Source: a bacterium
GTDB lineage: Bacteria > Vulcanimicrobiota > Vulcanimicrobiia > Vulcanimicrobiales > Vulcanimicrobiaceae
Assembly: GCA_028869385.1 (NCBI GenBank)
Contig: JAGWSR010000074.1
Coordinates: 89,982 to 153,981, forward strand
Direction: 5' to 3'
DNA length: 64,000 bases
Shown here: piece by piece, positions 54,364-62,644 of the stretch
Layout: every line of letters begins with the position of its first letter
Numbering within the stretch: the stretch's first letter is position 1
Translations under genes and position numbers: made by a program
The notes under the pieces: model-generated
What the model was told of the DNA's origin: nothing
The model's input: only the letters and a program-made list of their open reading frames with translations
The model's database searches: none

Positions 54364-55043
54364 TCGCGCTCGCGCTCTGCGGGCTGCTCGCCGGCACCTG
54401 GTCGTTCGTCGGCACCGGCGCACCGATCACGCCCACGTACAGCGTGCAGCGCGATGCATCCGAGGTGCGTGTGGGCGACATGGCCGGCGATCGAATGTTC
54501 ACGGACTCGCGAGCGACCTACGATGACACCACGCTCGTGCTGCTCTCGTACCGCTCGCATGCGAGTTGTTGCGGGGGTACGTGGACGTCCTCACTCACAC
54601 GTGCCGAAGACGGCTCCTATACGATCCGCGCGCAGAGCGATGGGCCCGCGGGTATCTACACCGAGCAACTGCGACGCTATTCTGCGCAGCCGGATACCGT
54701 GCTCATCGCCGGCGCGGGCTACGATCTTCTTCCCTGGTTGCTCGCCAAGCGCCCCAAAGCGCATTTTCTGCAGTTGCGCGTCGGCCCGATCGCCTGGGCG
54801 CCGTTGGAGGTTCATGCGGCCGGGGTGCCGCGCCCCGCGGGCGTGCCCGTCGGCGATCGTACGCTCGAGATCGTGACGCGCGATGCGGCCGGCATCAACC
54901 AGGTCTCGTATCTCTGGTACGACCCGTGCACCTTCGTGCTCGACGCCGAAGGCCCGCGCGATCATCCGATGCTGCGCGGCGCGCGAGCGACGCCATCGCC
55001 AATGACGAAGGGCGTCGCGATCGCGACGCCCTTCTCTTCGTAG
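54360..55043 (+). CDS. Hypothetical exported or lipid-associated protein
   Basis: 227 aa from a GTG at 54360 that overlaps the aldehyde dehydrogenase stop. A short hydrophobic N-terminus (MIALALCGLLAGTWSF) could be an export signal. The rest is beta-rich (YSVQRDASEVRVGDMAGDRM, SHASCCGGTWTSSLT). Not recognised. Its last dozen codons (MTKGVAIATPFSS) are read through the flagellin terminator palindrome, so the natural end of the protein may have been altered by that repeat. Confidence 0.55.
   Translation: MIALALCGLLAGTWSFVGTGAPITPTYSVQRDASEVRVGDMAGDRMFTDSRATYDDTTLVLLSYRSHASCCGGTWTSSLTRAEDGSYTIRAQSDGPAGIYTEQLRRYSAQPDTVLIAGAGYDLLPWLLAKRPKAHFLQLRVGPIAWAPLEVHAAGVPRPAGVPVGDRTLEIVTRDAAGINQVSYLWYDPCTFVLDAEGPRDHPMLRGARATPSPMTKGVAIATPFSS
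55008..55033. terminator. Flagellin terminator palindrome, copy 1
   Basis: 26-bp perfect palindrome, identical to 56998-57023. The identity between copies runs from about 55000 to 55080 (offset 1990) and continues into the flagellin 3' ends. Confidence 0.75.
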
Positions 55044-55062
55044 GTTCTAGCGTGGAGATCGG

Positions 55063-56796
55063 TTAGCGGAAGAGTCCGAGGACCGATTGCGCGTTCGCGT
55101 TCGATTGCGAGAGGACCGACGTGCCGACTTGCACGAGGATCTGCAGCTTCGTGAACTCCGTCGTCGCTTGCCCGACGTTGAGATCGCGAATCGACGACTC
55201 CGACGCCTGCAGGTTTACCGCGGCGACATTGTCGTTGCTCGCGTCCTCGTTGAGCCGCACGATGACCGAGCCGAGTTGCGCGCGCTGGTTGAGCAGACGT
55301 TCGAGCGCGTTGTCGATCTGCCCGATCGCGTCTTCCGCGCCGATCGACGGATTGTTCCCTGCCGAGAGCGCGAGATTGATGTTCGAGATACGCAGCGTCG
55401 CGGTATTGGTTGCCTCGATGCCGACCTGAATGACGTCGCCTTCGTTTGCGGCGGATTGGAAGTTGAACGCCGGGTTCGACGGATTGGTCAGCGCTGCAAC
55501 GTGCTGGCTAATCTTGACGTACGCGGTCGTGCCGACGTCGAGATTCGAGATACCGCCGATCGTGACGGCGACATTATCGAAATCGGAGGCGACGCCGTAC
55601 GCTCCGTAGAGGTTCGCATCGACGGAGACCGCCCCGGTCGCGCTGTTGATGAACGTCTCTTGAACGGCGATCGAAACCCCGGTATTGATCACCTGAAGTT
55701 CGATCGAACCGTCAACGGTCGCGTAAGTTCCAGCCGCGTTATACGCCTGCGTACCGATCGTCGTCTGAAAGTTCGCGTTTGCCGCGGAGATACTGGCGAC
55801 CAAGAAGTTTGAGTTGATGCCCGCGGAGCCGGTGCCGACGGCGTTGAGCGTAACGCCGGTAAATTGCGCGTTGCCGCCGGCCTGAATGTTATTAAAGGCC
55901 AGCGTGACCGACGTACTCGACGCGACGAACGTGTTGGTCGTAAACTGCGTGTATGTTCCCGGCGGGGTTATCGTACCGTTGGTGATATCGACGCCGTTTG
56001 CAAGAACCTGGATGTGGCTGGCCGGATTGCCGTTGACTGCCGCAAGGTAGCTGACCGAGTAGGTGTTCCCGACGGTGAGGCCGGTGAGCGTCGTCTGAGC
56101 GCTCGCACCCGCGGTAAAGCCACCAAGTGCCTGATACCCCGCGGGAACAGTCGGATCGGCGCCGTCGTTACCGTTGATCAGCACAAAACCGCCGGAAAGC
56201 GTCCACCCGGGGATCGCCGGTGCCAAAACCGCCGAATTCGAGGCAATCGGCGGCTGAGTGAAGTTGGCGTTCGTGATCTGCACCGAAGCCTGCGAGACGC
56301 CTCCCGCAAGCGCGGCATTCGCGGTCACGGTCGCCGTCGCATCAACGGCCGCCTGGAAACCGGCATGGCTTCCATCGAGCAACGCCTGCCCGTTGAAGTT
56401 CGTGTTCTGCGAGATGCGGTTGACTTCGAGCAGTAGCTGCGAGACTTCGGTCTGCAGATTCTGCCGATCGCTGTTCGAGTTGACGTCGGACGCCGCTTCG
56501 ACCGCGAGCGCACGGATGCGCTACAGGATATCGGTCGTCGTCTGGAGCGCGCCTTCGGCTACCTGCGCCGCGTTGTTCGCGTTCTGCACGTTTTGGACGG
56601 CTTGGTTGAAGCCGTCTACTTGCGTCTGCAGATTCGTCGCGATTGCAAGACCGGAAGGGTCGTCCGCCGCCGTGTTGATCCGCAAGCCCGACGAGAGCTG
56701 CGTGACCGTATTCTTCAGCGCTTCCTGGTTCTTGTTGAGGTTGAGCGAAACGTTGTTTGCCAACAGATTGTTGGCGATGCTCAAACCTTGTCCCAT
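55063..56796 (-). pseudogene. fliC: Flagellin copy 1, interrupted by an amber codon
   Basis: ATG at 56796 with GGAGGA upstream. The frame stays flagellin-like for 577 codons except TAG at 56521-56523, where copy 2 has CAG (Gln) in DILQRIRALAVEAA. The N-terminal D0/D1 part is thus 92 residues before the stop. After it are the rest of D1, a variable middle and the conserved C-terminal (VGQATTEFTKLQILVQVGTSVL). The middle has an extra beta domain at about 55834-56271 absent from copy 2. Either a recent nonsense mutation, a sequence error or a read-through codon. Other genes here end in TAG, so the code is not changed. Confidence 0.85.
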
Positions 56797-56866
56797 CCGT
56801 GAGTCCTCCATGAACTGCCGCTGGGGCGCGACGCTGAGGAGGGCTCCATCCCTCTCCTAACTCTTG

Positions 56867-56893
56867 TTATCGATTTTTGGCACAAAAACTTTA
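56867..56893 (-). promoter_or_regulatory. Sigma-28 (FliA) promoter of flagellin copy 1
   Basis: Minus strand: TAAAGTTT (56893-56886), an 11-bp spacer and ATCGATAA (56874-56867). It matches TAAAGTTT-N11-GCCGATAA at all but two positions. 70 bp before the ATG. Confidence 0.85.
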
Positions 56894-56997
56894 GCCCCTT
56901 TCCCGTGCTCGAGCGATCCATCGAGCTCGACGCGGGCCGACCGGAGGCGCGGAGGACCTTACCGGGGCGCCGCTTCGCCCGACACCGTGCAATGACG

Positions 56998-57023
56998 AAG
57001 GGCGTCGCGATCGCGACGCCCTT
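56998..57023. terminator. Flagellin terminator palindrome, copy 2
   Basis: Identical to the palindrome at 55008-55033. It lies 30 bp past the stop of flagellin copy 2 and upstream of the copy 1 promoter. The rest of 56797-57052 holds only this and that promoter. Confidence 0.75.
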
Positions 57024-57052
57024 CTCTTCGTAGGTTCTAGCGTGGAAATCGG

Positions 57053-58423
57053 TTAGCGGAAGAGTCCGAGTACCGATTGCGCGTTTGCGTTCGACTGCGC
57101 CAAGACCGACGTGCCGACTTGCACGAGGATCTGCAGCTTGGTGAACTCGGTCGTCGCCTGACCGACGTTGAGATCGCGAATCGAGGATTCCGACGCCTGC
57201 AGGTTGACCGCGGCGACGTTGTCGTTGCTCGCATCCTCGTTCAACCGAACGATCACCGACCCAAGCTGCGCGCGCTGATTCAAGATGCGTTCGAGCGCGT
57301 TGTCAATCTGCCCGATCGCGTCCTCGGCGCCGATGGAGGGGTTGTTGGACGCGGAGAGCGCGAGGTTGATGTTCGAGACGCGCAGCGTTGCCGTATTGGT
57401 CGCTTCGATGCCGACCTGAATGACATCGCCTTCGTTGGCTGCCGACTGGAAGTTGAACGCCGGATTGCCCGGGTTCGTCAGTGCGGCGACATTCTGGCTC
57501 ACCTTGATATACGCGGTCGTACCGACGTCGGCAGTCGTGAGGTAGCCAAGCACGATCTTCACGTTGTCGAATCCGGAGCCGTTGGTGAGCGCCTTATTCG
57601 CGGTGATCGTACGGAGGCTGGTTGTGCCGCCGGCCGCGGTCGTAGCCGGCGTGGCCGACGCACCCTGGCCGCCCCAAAGCGTCGAGGAGACGCAGACGTA
57701 CCCGGTAGCGCTCTGGATGAACGTCTCCTGCACTGCGATGGACACGCCGGTATTGATCACCTGCAGCTGGATCGTACCGTCCACGGTGTCCTGCCCGCTA
57801 CCGATGCCCTGGACGCCGCCGCCGTTGCCGCTCGTGGTATTGAAGTAATTCCCGGCGCCATACACGCCGACCGCACTTGCGATGAGAAACCCGTAATTGA
57901 CGCCGCTGACTTGCGCGAAGTTGCCGTTCGTCGCAAGCGCGGCATTCGCAGTTACCGAAAGGAACGCGTTCTGCTCGGCCTGGAAACCGGCGTGCGTGCC
58001 GTCGAGCAACGACTGACCGTTGAAATTCGTGTTTTGCGAGATGCGATTGACTTCGAGAAGTAACTGCGTTACTTCGACCTGAAGATTCTGTCGATCGCTG
58101 TTTGAATTGACGTCGGATGCCGCCTCGACCGCAAGCGCGCGAATGCGCTGCAAAATGTCGGTGGTCGTCTGCAGCGCGCCCTCGGCCACTTGTGCCGCAT
58201 TGTTCGCGTTCTGAACGTTCTGAACGGCTTCGTTGAAGCCGTCGACCTGCGTCTGCAGATTCGTTGCGATGGCGAGACCGGACGGATCGTCCGCGGCCGT
58301 GTTGATCCGCAAGCCCGATGAGAGCTGCGTGACCGTATTCTTCAGCGCTTCTTGGTTTTTATTGAGGTTAAGAGAAACGTTGTTGGCCAACAAATTGTTG
58401 GCAATCGACAGGCCCTGTCCCAC
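57053..58423 (-). CDS. fliC: Flagellin copy 2
   Basis: 456 aa from a GTG at 58423 with GGAGGA upstream. Conserved N-terminal D0/D1 (about 1-140; SIANNLLANNVSLNLNKNQEALKNT) and C-terminal D1/D0 (about 350-456). The middle is different from copy 1 and has one Cys (YVCVSS), rare for a flagellin. A complete filament subunit. No other flagellar gene is in the window. The flank (58424-58561) holds its probable promoter and the divergent sulfotransferase start. Confidence 0.95.
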   Translation of the reverse strand: MGQGLSIANNLLANNVSLNLNKNQEALKNTVTQLSSGLRINTAADDPSGLAIATNLQTQVDGFNEAVQNVQNANNAAQVAEGALQTTTDILQRIRALAVEAASDVNSNSDRQNLQVEVTQLLLEVNRISQNTNFNGQSLLDGTHAGFQAEQNAFLSVTANAALATNGNFAQVSGVNYGFLIASAVGVYGAGNYFNTTSGNGGGVQGIGSGQDTVDGTIQLQVINTGVSIAVQETFIQSATGYVCVSSTLWGGQGASATPATTAAGGTTSLRTITANKALTNGSGFDNVKIVLGYLTTADVGTTAYIKVSQNVAALTNPGNPAFNFQSAANEGDVIQVGIEATNTATLRVSNINLALSASNNPSIGAEDAIGQIDNALERILNQRAQLGSVIVRLNEDASNDNVAAVNLQASESSIRDLNVGQATTEFTKLQILVQVGTSVLAQSNANAQSVLGLFR

Positions 58424-58493
58424 GGCAATCCTCCATGCTACCTATTCGCGGTACGCGAAACGCGAAGAGATCCTTCCCTTCGCCTCATTCAGA

Positions 58494-58521
58494 CCATCGG
58501 CAGTACCGATAGCCTACTTGA
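58494..58521 (-). promoter_or_regulatory. Possible sigma-28 promoter of flagellin copy 2
   Basis: Minus strand: TCAAGTAG (58521-58514), a 12-bp spacer and GCCGATGG (58501-58494), 70 bp before the GTG. A weaker match than that of copy 1 but the same -10 as the chemoreceptor's. Confidence 0.5.
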
Positions 58522-58561
58522 GTCCTTACAACGTCCATGGAGGTTACTCCTCGCCTTTCCG

Positions 58562-60211
58562 ATGAGCACACCGATGGCAGATAGCGCAGAGCTTACAAAT
58601 CGTAGCCTGATGGCGGCCAGCGACGGGCGCCTCGAAGAGGCCCTTGCGCTGGCGAACGCCGCGATCGCCCTCGACGCGAGCTCGCCCCGCGCGCTTACGT
58701 TGGCCGGCTCGCTCCTCACCCTCTTGGGTCGCCACGTCGAGGCCGCTGCGCAGCTCGCCCGCGCTCTGGAGCTCGATCCCGAGAACGTCGTGGCCCTCAA
58801 CGGCTTCGGCGCGCTGTTACGCTCGACCGGGAAGGCACGGGAAGCGCAGCCCTACTTCGAGCGGGCGCTCGACCTGGACCCGACATTCCATGAAGCGCTC
58901 GCCAACGCGCTCGGCCACTACCTGGAAACGCGCGCCTTCGAGCGAGGCATCGCCCGTGTCTACGCGGCGGTCGGGGCTGGCGACCAACAGGCCGAGACCT
59001 GGGTCTTTCTCGGAACGCTCCTGAGCCGGGCCGGCGACGACCGAGGGGCCCGGGACGCGTTCGCGCGCGCGACCGCGCTCGAGCCGGGAAACGCGGACGC
59101 GTGGCACGACCTCGCCGACACATCCCTCTCACTCGGCGACCTCGACACGGCTCGCGCCGCGATGCTCAAGGCCATCGAACTCGCTCCCGATCGCCCGGAA
59201 TTTTACCGTCGCGTGGCGGCGCATCTGCGCGACGCGCTTACGCCGGCGCACCGCGCAGCACTCGAGGCGTTCGTCGGCGACACAAGCCTCTCGTCCGAAG
59301 CACGGCTCGAGGCGCACTTCGCACTCGGCGACCTCGAACAAGCGGCCGGACATCGACGAGAGGCCTTCGACCATTACGTCTGCGGGAACGCGCTGCTGCG
59401 CGAGCTGATCCCCTACGACGAGGGCTCGCTGCTCCAGCGGTTCGAGGATGTCGCCCGCGTATTCACCGGCGACATGATCGCAAAGGGAAGCATCGGCCTG
59501 AACGACTCCGACCTTCCGGTCTTCATCATCGGGATGCCGCGCTCCGGGACGACGCTCGTGGAACAGATCGTCGCGAGCCATCCGCTCGCTTTTGCCGGCG
59601 GAGAACTGGAACTCTTCCATGACCTCGCGCTCGAAGAGTTCGCCGTCGCCGGACCGGTGCGCGCTGCCCTCGCACATCGGTACGAGGTCGCACTCCGCCG
59701 ACTCTCGCCGACCGCTGCGCGCATCACCGACAAGATGCCGGGCAATTTCATTCACGTCGGTTTGATTCGGATGATCTTTCCGCGCGCGCGGATCATCCAC
59801 GTGCGCCGCGATCCGCTCGATGCCTGTTGGTCGTGCTTCTCGACGCGTTTCACGGAGGCGCCGATGATCTGGTCCTCAGATTTAGGAACCCTCGGCCGCT
59901 ACTACCGCGCCTATGCCGGGTTGATGAGCCACTGGCGAAGCGTTCTGCCGGCGGAGTCCATGCTCGAGGTCCGGTACGAAGAGATCGTCGCCGATTTCGA
60001 GGCCCAAGCACGGCGCATCATCGCGTACTGCGGCCTCCCGTGGGACGAGCGCTGCCTGGAGTTCCATAAAACGGAGCGCTCGGTTCGTACGGCAAGCCTC
60101 TCGCAGGTGCGGCGCCCGCTCTACGCAAGCTCCGTGCGCGCCTCACGCGCGTACGGCAACCTGCTCGATCCGCTACGCGAGGCGCTCGGACCGTACGCGC
60201 CGGTCGATTAG
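58562..60211 (+). CDS. TPR-sulfotransferase fusion protein
   Basis: 549 aa from the ATG at 58562. Residues about 10-215 are five or six TPR repeats. A sulfotransferase domain follows, with the PAPS loop PRSGTT (326-331) and IHVRRDPLDACWSCF for the 3'-phosphate. TPRs usually hold the protein substrate, so a protein acceptor is plausible. Divergent from flagellin copy 2 by 138 bp. No signal peptide, so it acts in the cytosol, where unexported flagellin is also found. Its TAG overlaps the stop of the small gene that follows on the other strand. Confidence 0.88.
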   Translation: MSTPMADSAELTNRSLMAASDGRLEEALALANAAIALDASSPRALTLAGSLLTLLGRHVEAAAQLARALELDPENVVALNGFGALLRSTGKAREAQPYFERALDLDPTFHEALANALGHYLETRAFERGIARVYAAVGAGDQQAETWVFLGTLLSRAGDDRGARDAFARATALEPGNADAWHDLADTSLSLGDLDTARAAMLKAIELAPDRPEFYRRVAAHLRDALTPAHRAALEAFVGDTSLSSEARLEAHFALGDLEQAAGHRREAFDHYVCGNALLRELIPYDEGSLLQRFEDVARVFTGDMIAKGSIGLNDSDLPVFIIGMPRSGTTLVEQIVASHPLAFAGGELELFHDLALEEFAVAGPVRAALAHRYEVALRRLSPTAARITDKMPGNFIHVGLIRMIFPRARIIHVRRDPLDACWSCFSTRFTEAPMIWSSDLGTLGRYYRAYAGLMSHWRSVLPAESMLEVRYEEIVADFEAQARRIIAYCGLPWDERCLEFHKTERSVRTASLSQVRRPLYASSVRASRAYGNLLDPLREALGPYAPVD

Positions 60212-60348
60212 CGCCAGTCGCGCGTCGGCAAGAGCGCGTGGCTGAACGCGTCGTCGCTCGGGCGTTCGCGCCGACGCGGACGCGACTCGTAGCGGCGCAC
60301 CGCGAGCATCGCAAGCCATACCACGCCCAAAATCACGAAAGCGTTCAT
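60208..60348 (-). CDS. Small single-span membrane protein, 46 aa
   Basis: ATG at 60348 with AAGGAG 6-7 nt upstream. One membrane helix (about residues 3-17) and an arginine-rich cytosolic tail (RRYESRPRRRERPSDD). It overlaps the GntR gene by ATGA, so it is coexpressed. Family unknown. Stop overlaps the TAG of the sulfotransferase. Confidence 0.65.
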   Translation of the reverse strand: MNAFVILGVVWLAMLAVRRYESRPRRRERPSDDAFSHALLPTRDWR

Positions 60349-60743
60349 CGTCCACTCCTTGACGCGTCTCTCCCGCGCCGAACTTCTTCGCGCACCGCAC
60401 TCACGATCTGCGTTCCTTCGTAACCGAGCGAGCGCGCGTGCGCCACAAAGCGCTCGACGATCTGCTGCAGCCGACCCGAATCGCCCACCCTCTTGCGCGC
60501 CTGCGCGACGAACGTGCCGCGACCGCGCTTGGTCGCGACGACCCCGCCCCGCTCGAGCTCCGCGTACGCGCGGTTGACGGTGTTCGGGTTCACCCCGAGC
60601 GACGCCGCGAGGTCGCGAACGCTCGGCAATCGTTCGCCGCGAACGAGCTCGCCGCGCGCGATAGCCGCGAGCAGCTGTTCTTGCAACTGCGCGTACACCG
60701 GCAGTACGGAGGCGTCGTCGACGAAAAGAGTCGCGAGATTCAT
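60345..60743 (-). CDS. GntR family regulator (YtrA type)
   Basis: 132 aa. Winged helix with the GntR signature PVYAQLQEQLLAAIARGELVRGERLPSVRDLAASLGVNPNTVNRAYAELERGG and a short C-terminal helical arm, as in the YtrA subfamily. Those repressors usually sit ahead of an ABC transporter, but here only a 46-aa membrane protein follows. A strong promoter with a palindromic site just in front suggests autoregulation. Confidence 0.93.
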   Translation of the reverse strand: MNLATLFVDDASVLPVYAQLQEQLLAAIARGELVRGERLPSVRDLAASLGVNPNTVNRAYAELERGGVVATKRGRGTFVAQARKRVGDSGRLQQIVERFVAHARSLGYEGTQIVSAVREEVRRGRDASRSGR

Positions 60744-60754
60744 GCGTTTTCAAT

Positions 60755-60790
60755 GTGTCTTTGTGTCTTAATACACTAGGACACTTACAC
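60755..60790. promoter_or_regulatory. Likely GntR operator
   Basis: Interlocked repeats: GTGT-N6-ACAC at 60763-60776 and GTGTC with GACAC at 60763-60767 and 60780-60784, plus a second TGTGTCTT upstream. It lies just downstream of the promoter, over the start of transcription. Confidence 0.55.
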
Positions 60791-60817
60791 CATAGCGAAA
60801 GACGCTCGCGTTGTCAA
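60789..60817 (-). promoter_or_regulatory. Promoter of the GntR gene
   Basis: Minus strand: TTGACA (60817-60812), a 17-bp spacer and TATGGT (60794-60789). Perfect -35 and good spacing. Confidence 0.75.
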
Positions 60818-60837
60818 CGCACGAGCGCCGCTTGACG

Positions 60838-61329
60838 TTAGGCGATGTACCTCAGCAGATCGCGGCGATAGGCGCGCACCACGCGATCGAAGCGCATGCC
60901 TAGTCGATGCGTCACGCCGATCGAACGCGCGTTACGCGGATCCACGAGCGCGACGACGCGGGCAAGATGCCGCTCGTCGCGCGCGAACGCGAGCGCCGCA
61001 CGCGCGGCCTCGGTCGCGTAGCCGGCGCCCCAGACGTTTCGATCGAATGCCCAGGCGATCTCCACATCGCCGTCGGCCATGCGGTGCAAACCGCACCGCC
61101 CGACGAGCGCGCCGTCGGCCTTTCGCACGACGGGCCAGCACGAAAACCCCTCGCGCTCTTCTTCTTCCATCTGCCGAGCGAGCCACGCCTCGACGTCGGA
61201 GCGCGTCGGCTCGGCGACACCCGGCAGATAACGCGCAACGTCCGGCTGCGCGGCGATCGCGAGCCACGCAGCGGCGTCGCTCGGCATCCACGTGCGCAGC
61301 AACAGGCGCTCGGTCTCGATGAACGCCAT
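60838..61329 (-). CDS. GNAT acetyltransferase (RimJ/RimL-like)
   Basis: 163 aa. Opening FIETERLLLRTW, a central DVEIAWAFDRNVWGAGYATEAARAALAFA with the acetyl-CoA-binding loop and an RLGMRF near the end. Acceptor unknown, often an amino group of a protein or amino acid. 10 bp after the DmpA-type peptidase. Confidence 0.9.
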   Translation of the reverse strand: MAFIETERLLLRTWMPSDAAAWLAIAAQPDVARYLPGVAEPTRSDVEAWLARQMEEEEREGFSCWPVVRKADGALVGRCGLHRMADGDVEIAWAFDRNVWGAGYATEAARAALAFARDERHLARVVALVDPRNARSIGVTHRLGMRFDRVVRAYRRDLLRYIA

Positions 61330-61339
61330 ACGCGCCGCG

Positions 61340-62512
61340 TTAAATCGCGCCGGCAGCCCGGAGCATCTGCAGCACGCGCTCGTCGGGAAGCCCGAAGACC
61401 GTGGCTCCGCCCTGTCCCGTCATCGTCTTGGCCTCGAAGAGCGCGTCGTAGATGGCGGCCTGGGTCGCCTCCGCGGTCGCGCGATAGAGCGCGTTGAGCT
61501 CGGCGTCGCCTTCGACGATCGGCACGGTCGGCGGCGTGATCTCAAAGTTTCCGGTGCGCTTGAAGACTTCGGTGGTCGAGAAGGCGATGAAGAGATCGCC
61601 GCTGCCGACGTCGCTGGTGAGGCCGGTGCGGCCCATACCGAGCCCGGCGCGCAACGCGAGGGCGTGCAGTTGGCGACTGTCGAGTGGCGCGTCGGTCGCG
61701 ACCACGATGATGATGGACCCGCTCTCCATGCGTCCGTGCAGCATCGCCTCGGAGACGTGCTTCGGATAGATCGTCTTGTACTCGTTCTTCAGCCGCTCGC
61801 CGACCGGCACGCCGACGATCGTGAGCGCGGCGCGTGAACTCCCCGTGTTGTCGTTCACGAGCACGCCGACGTGATAGCCGCCGAGCGATGCCGGCAGCAC
61901 GCGCGATGCCGATCCGATGCCGCCCTTGAATCCGAAGGCGTGCATGCCGGTGCCCGCCCCCACGTTTCCGCGCGTGAACTGCCCCGGCTTGGCGTCGTCG
62001 AGCATGCGCACGACGTCGCGCTGCGTGACGCTGCGAAGTTGAATGTTGTTGAGCATCTGATCGTCGCACTCCGCGACGACCGGCAACGGCACGTCGTCGG
62101 TGCGACCCACGTTCGGATAGTGCTCGATCATCCAATCCACGACGCCGTCATCGGCCTTGCCGACGTTGAGCGTATTGGTCAGCACGATCGGCTCTTCGAG
62201 ATACCCCGAGGTATTGATCCAATGCGTGCCGGTCATCTCGCCGTTGCCGTTGAAGGCGAGCGTCGCGGCGGCGACCTTGTCGTTCCACGGATCGCCGTTG
62301 GCCAAAATGCCGGTCGCGCCGGTGCGAACGTCGCTCCCTTCGACCAAAGTCACATGCCCCACTCGCACGCCCGGTACGTCGGTAATGGCGTCGAGCGGCC
62401 CCGAGGCGAAGGCCCCGAAGTGAAACGGCAGCACCGCGCGGGCGCGCCCGGCCAGGGTGAAGCAAGCGGCGGTCGCAAGGGCGACCGCGAGGAGCAGCGA
62501 GCGTTTGGGCAT
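61340..62512 (-). CDS. P1 (DmpA) family peptidase, exported
   Basis: 390 aa from the ATG at 62512. Signal peptide (about 1-26, after ARA). DmpA-type: [33 protein letters not shown] and the autoprocessing site in [21 protein letters not shown] (Gly-Ser cleavage making the nucleophile Ser). Such enzymes release N-terminal D- or beta-amino residues. Exported form is common. Confidence 0.9.
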   Translation of the reverse strand: MPKRSLLLAVALATAACFTLAGRARAVLPFHFGAFASGPLDAITDVPGVRVGHVTLVEGSDVRTGATGILANGDPWNDKVAAATLAFNGNGEMTGTHWINTSGYLEEPIVLTNTLNVGKADDGVVDWMIEHYPNVGRTDDVPLPVVAECDDQMLNNIQLRSVTQRDVVRMLDDAKPGQFTRGNVGAGTGMHAFGFKGGIGSASRVLPASLGGYHVGVLVNDNTGSSRAALTIVGVPVGERLKNEYKTIYPKHVSEAMLHGRMESGSIIIVVATDAPLDSRQLHALALRAGLGMGRTGLTSDVGSGDLFIAFSTTEVFKRTGNFEITPPTVPIVEGDAELNALYRATAEATQAAIYDALFEAKTMTGQGGATVFGLPDERVLQMLRAAGAI

Positions 62513-62644
62513 GGGCGGTGCTTTGGGAACCGGCGCTTGGGGGGCCTGCTTGCAGGCGCCGTTCCACGACGCGAAAAAGCATCCAGAAACGCCATTTTCA
62601 CTCAACGTACGAGGGTTACGACCATTCTTACCGTTCCGGAAAAA

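Noticed and set aside
56521..56523. Reassigned TAG codon as an explanation for the flagellin stop
   Set aside because: Many intact genes here end in TAG (for example at 2882, 4673, 9217, 41250, 60209), so the code appears standard.
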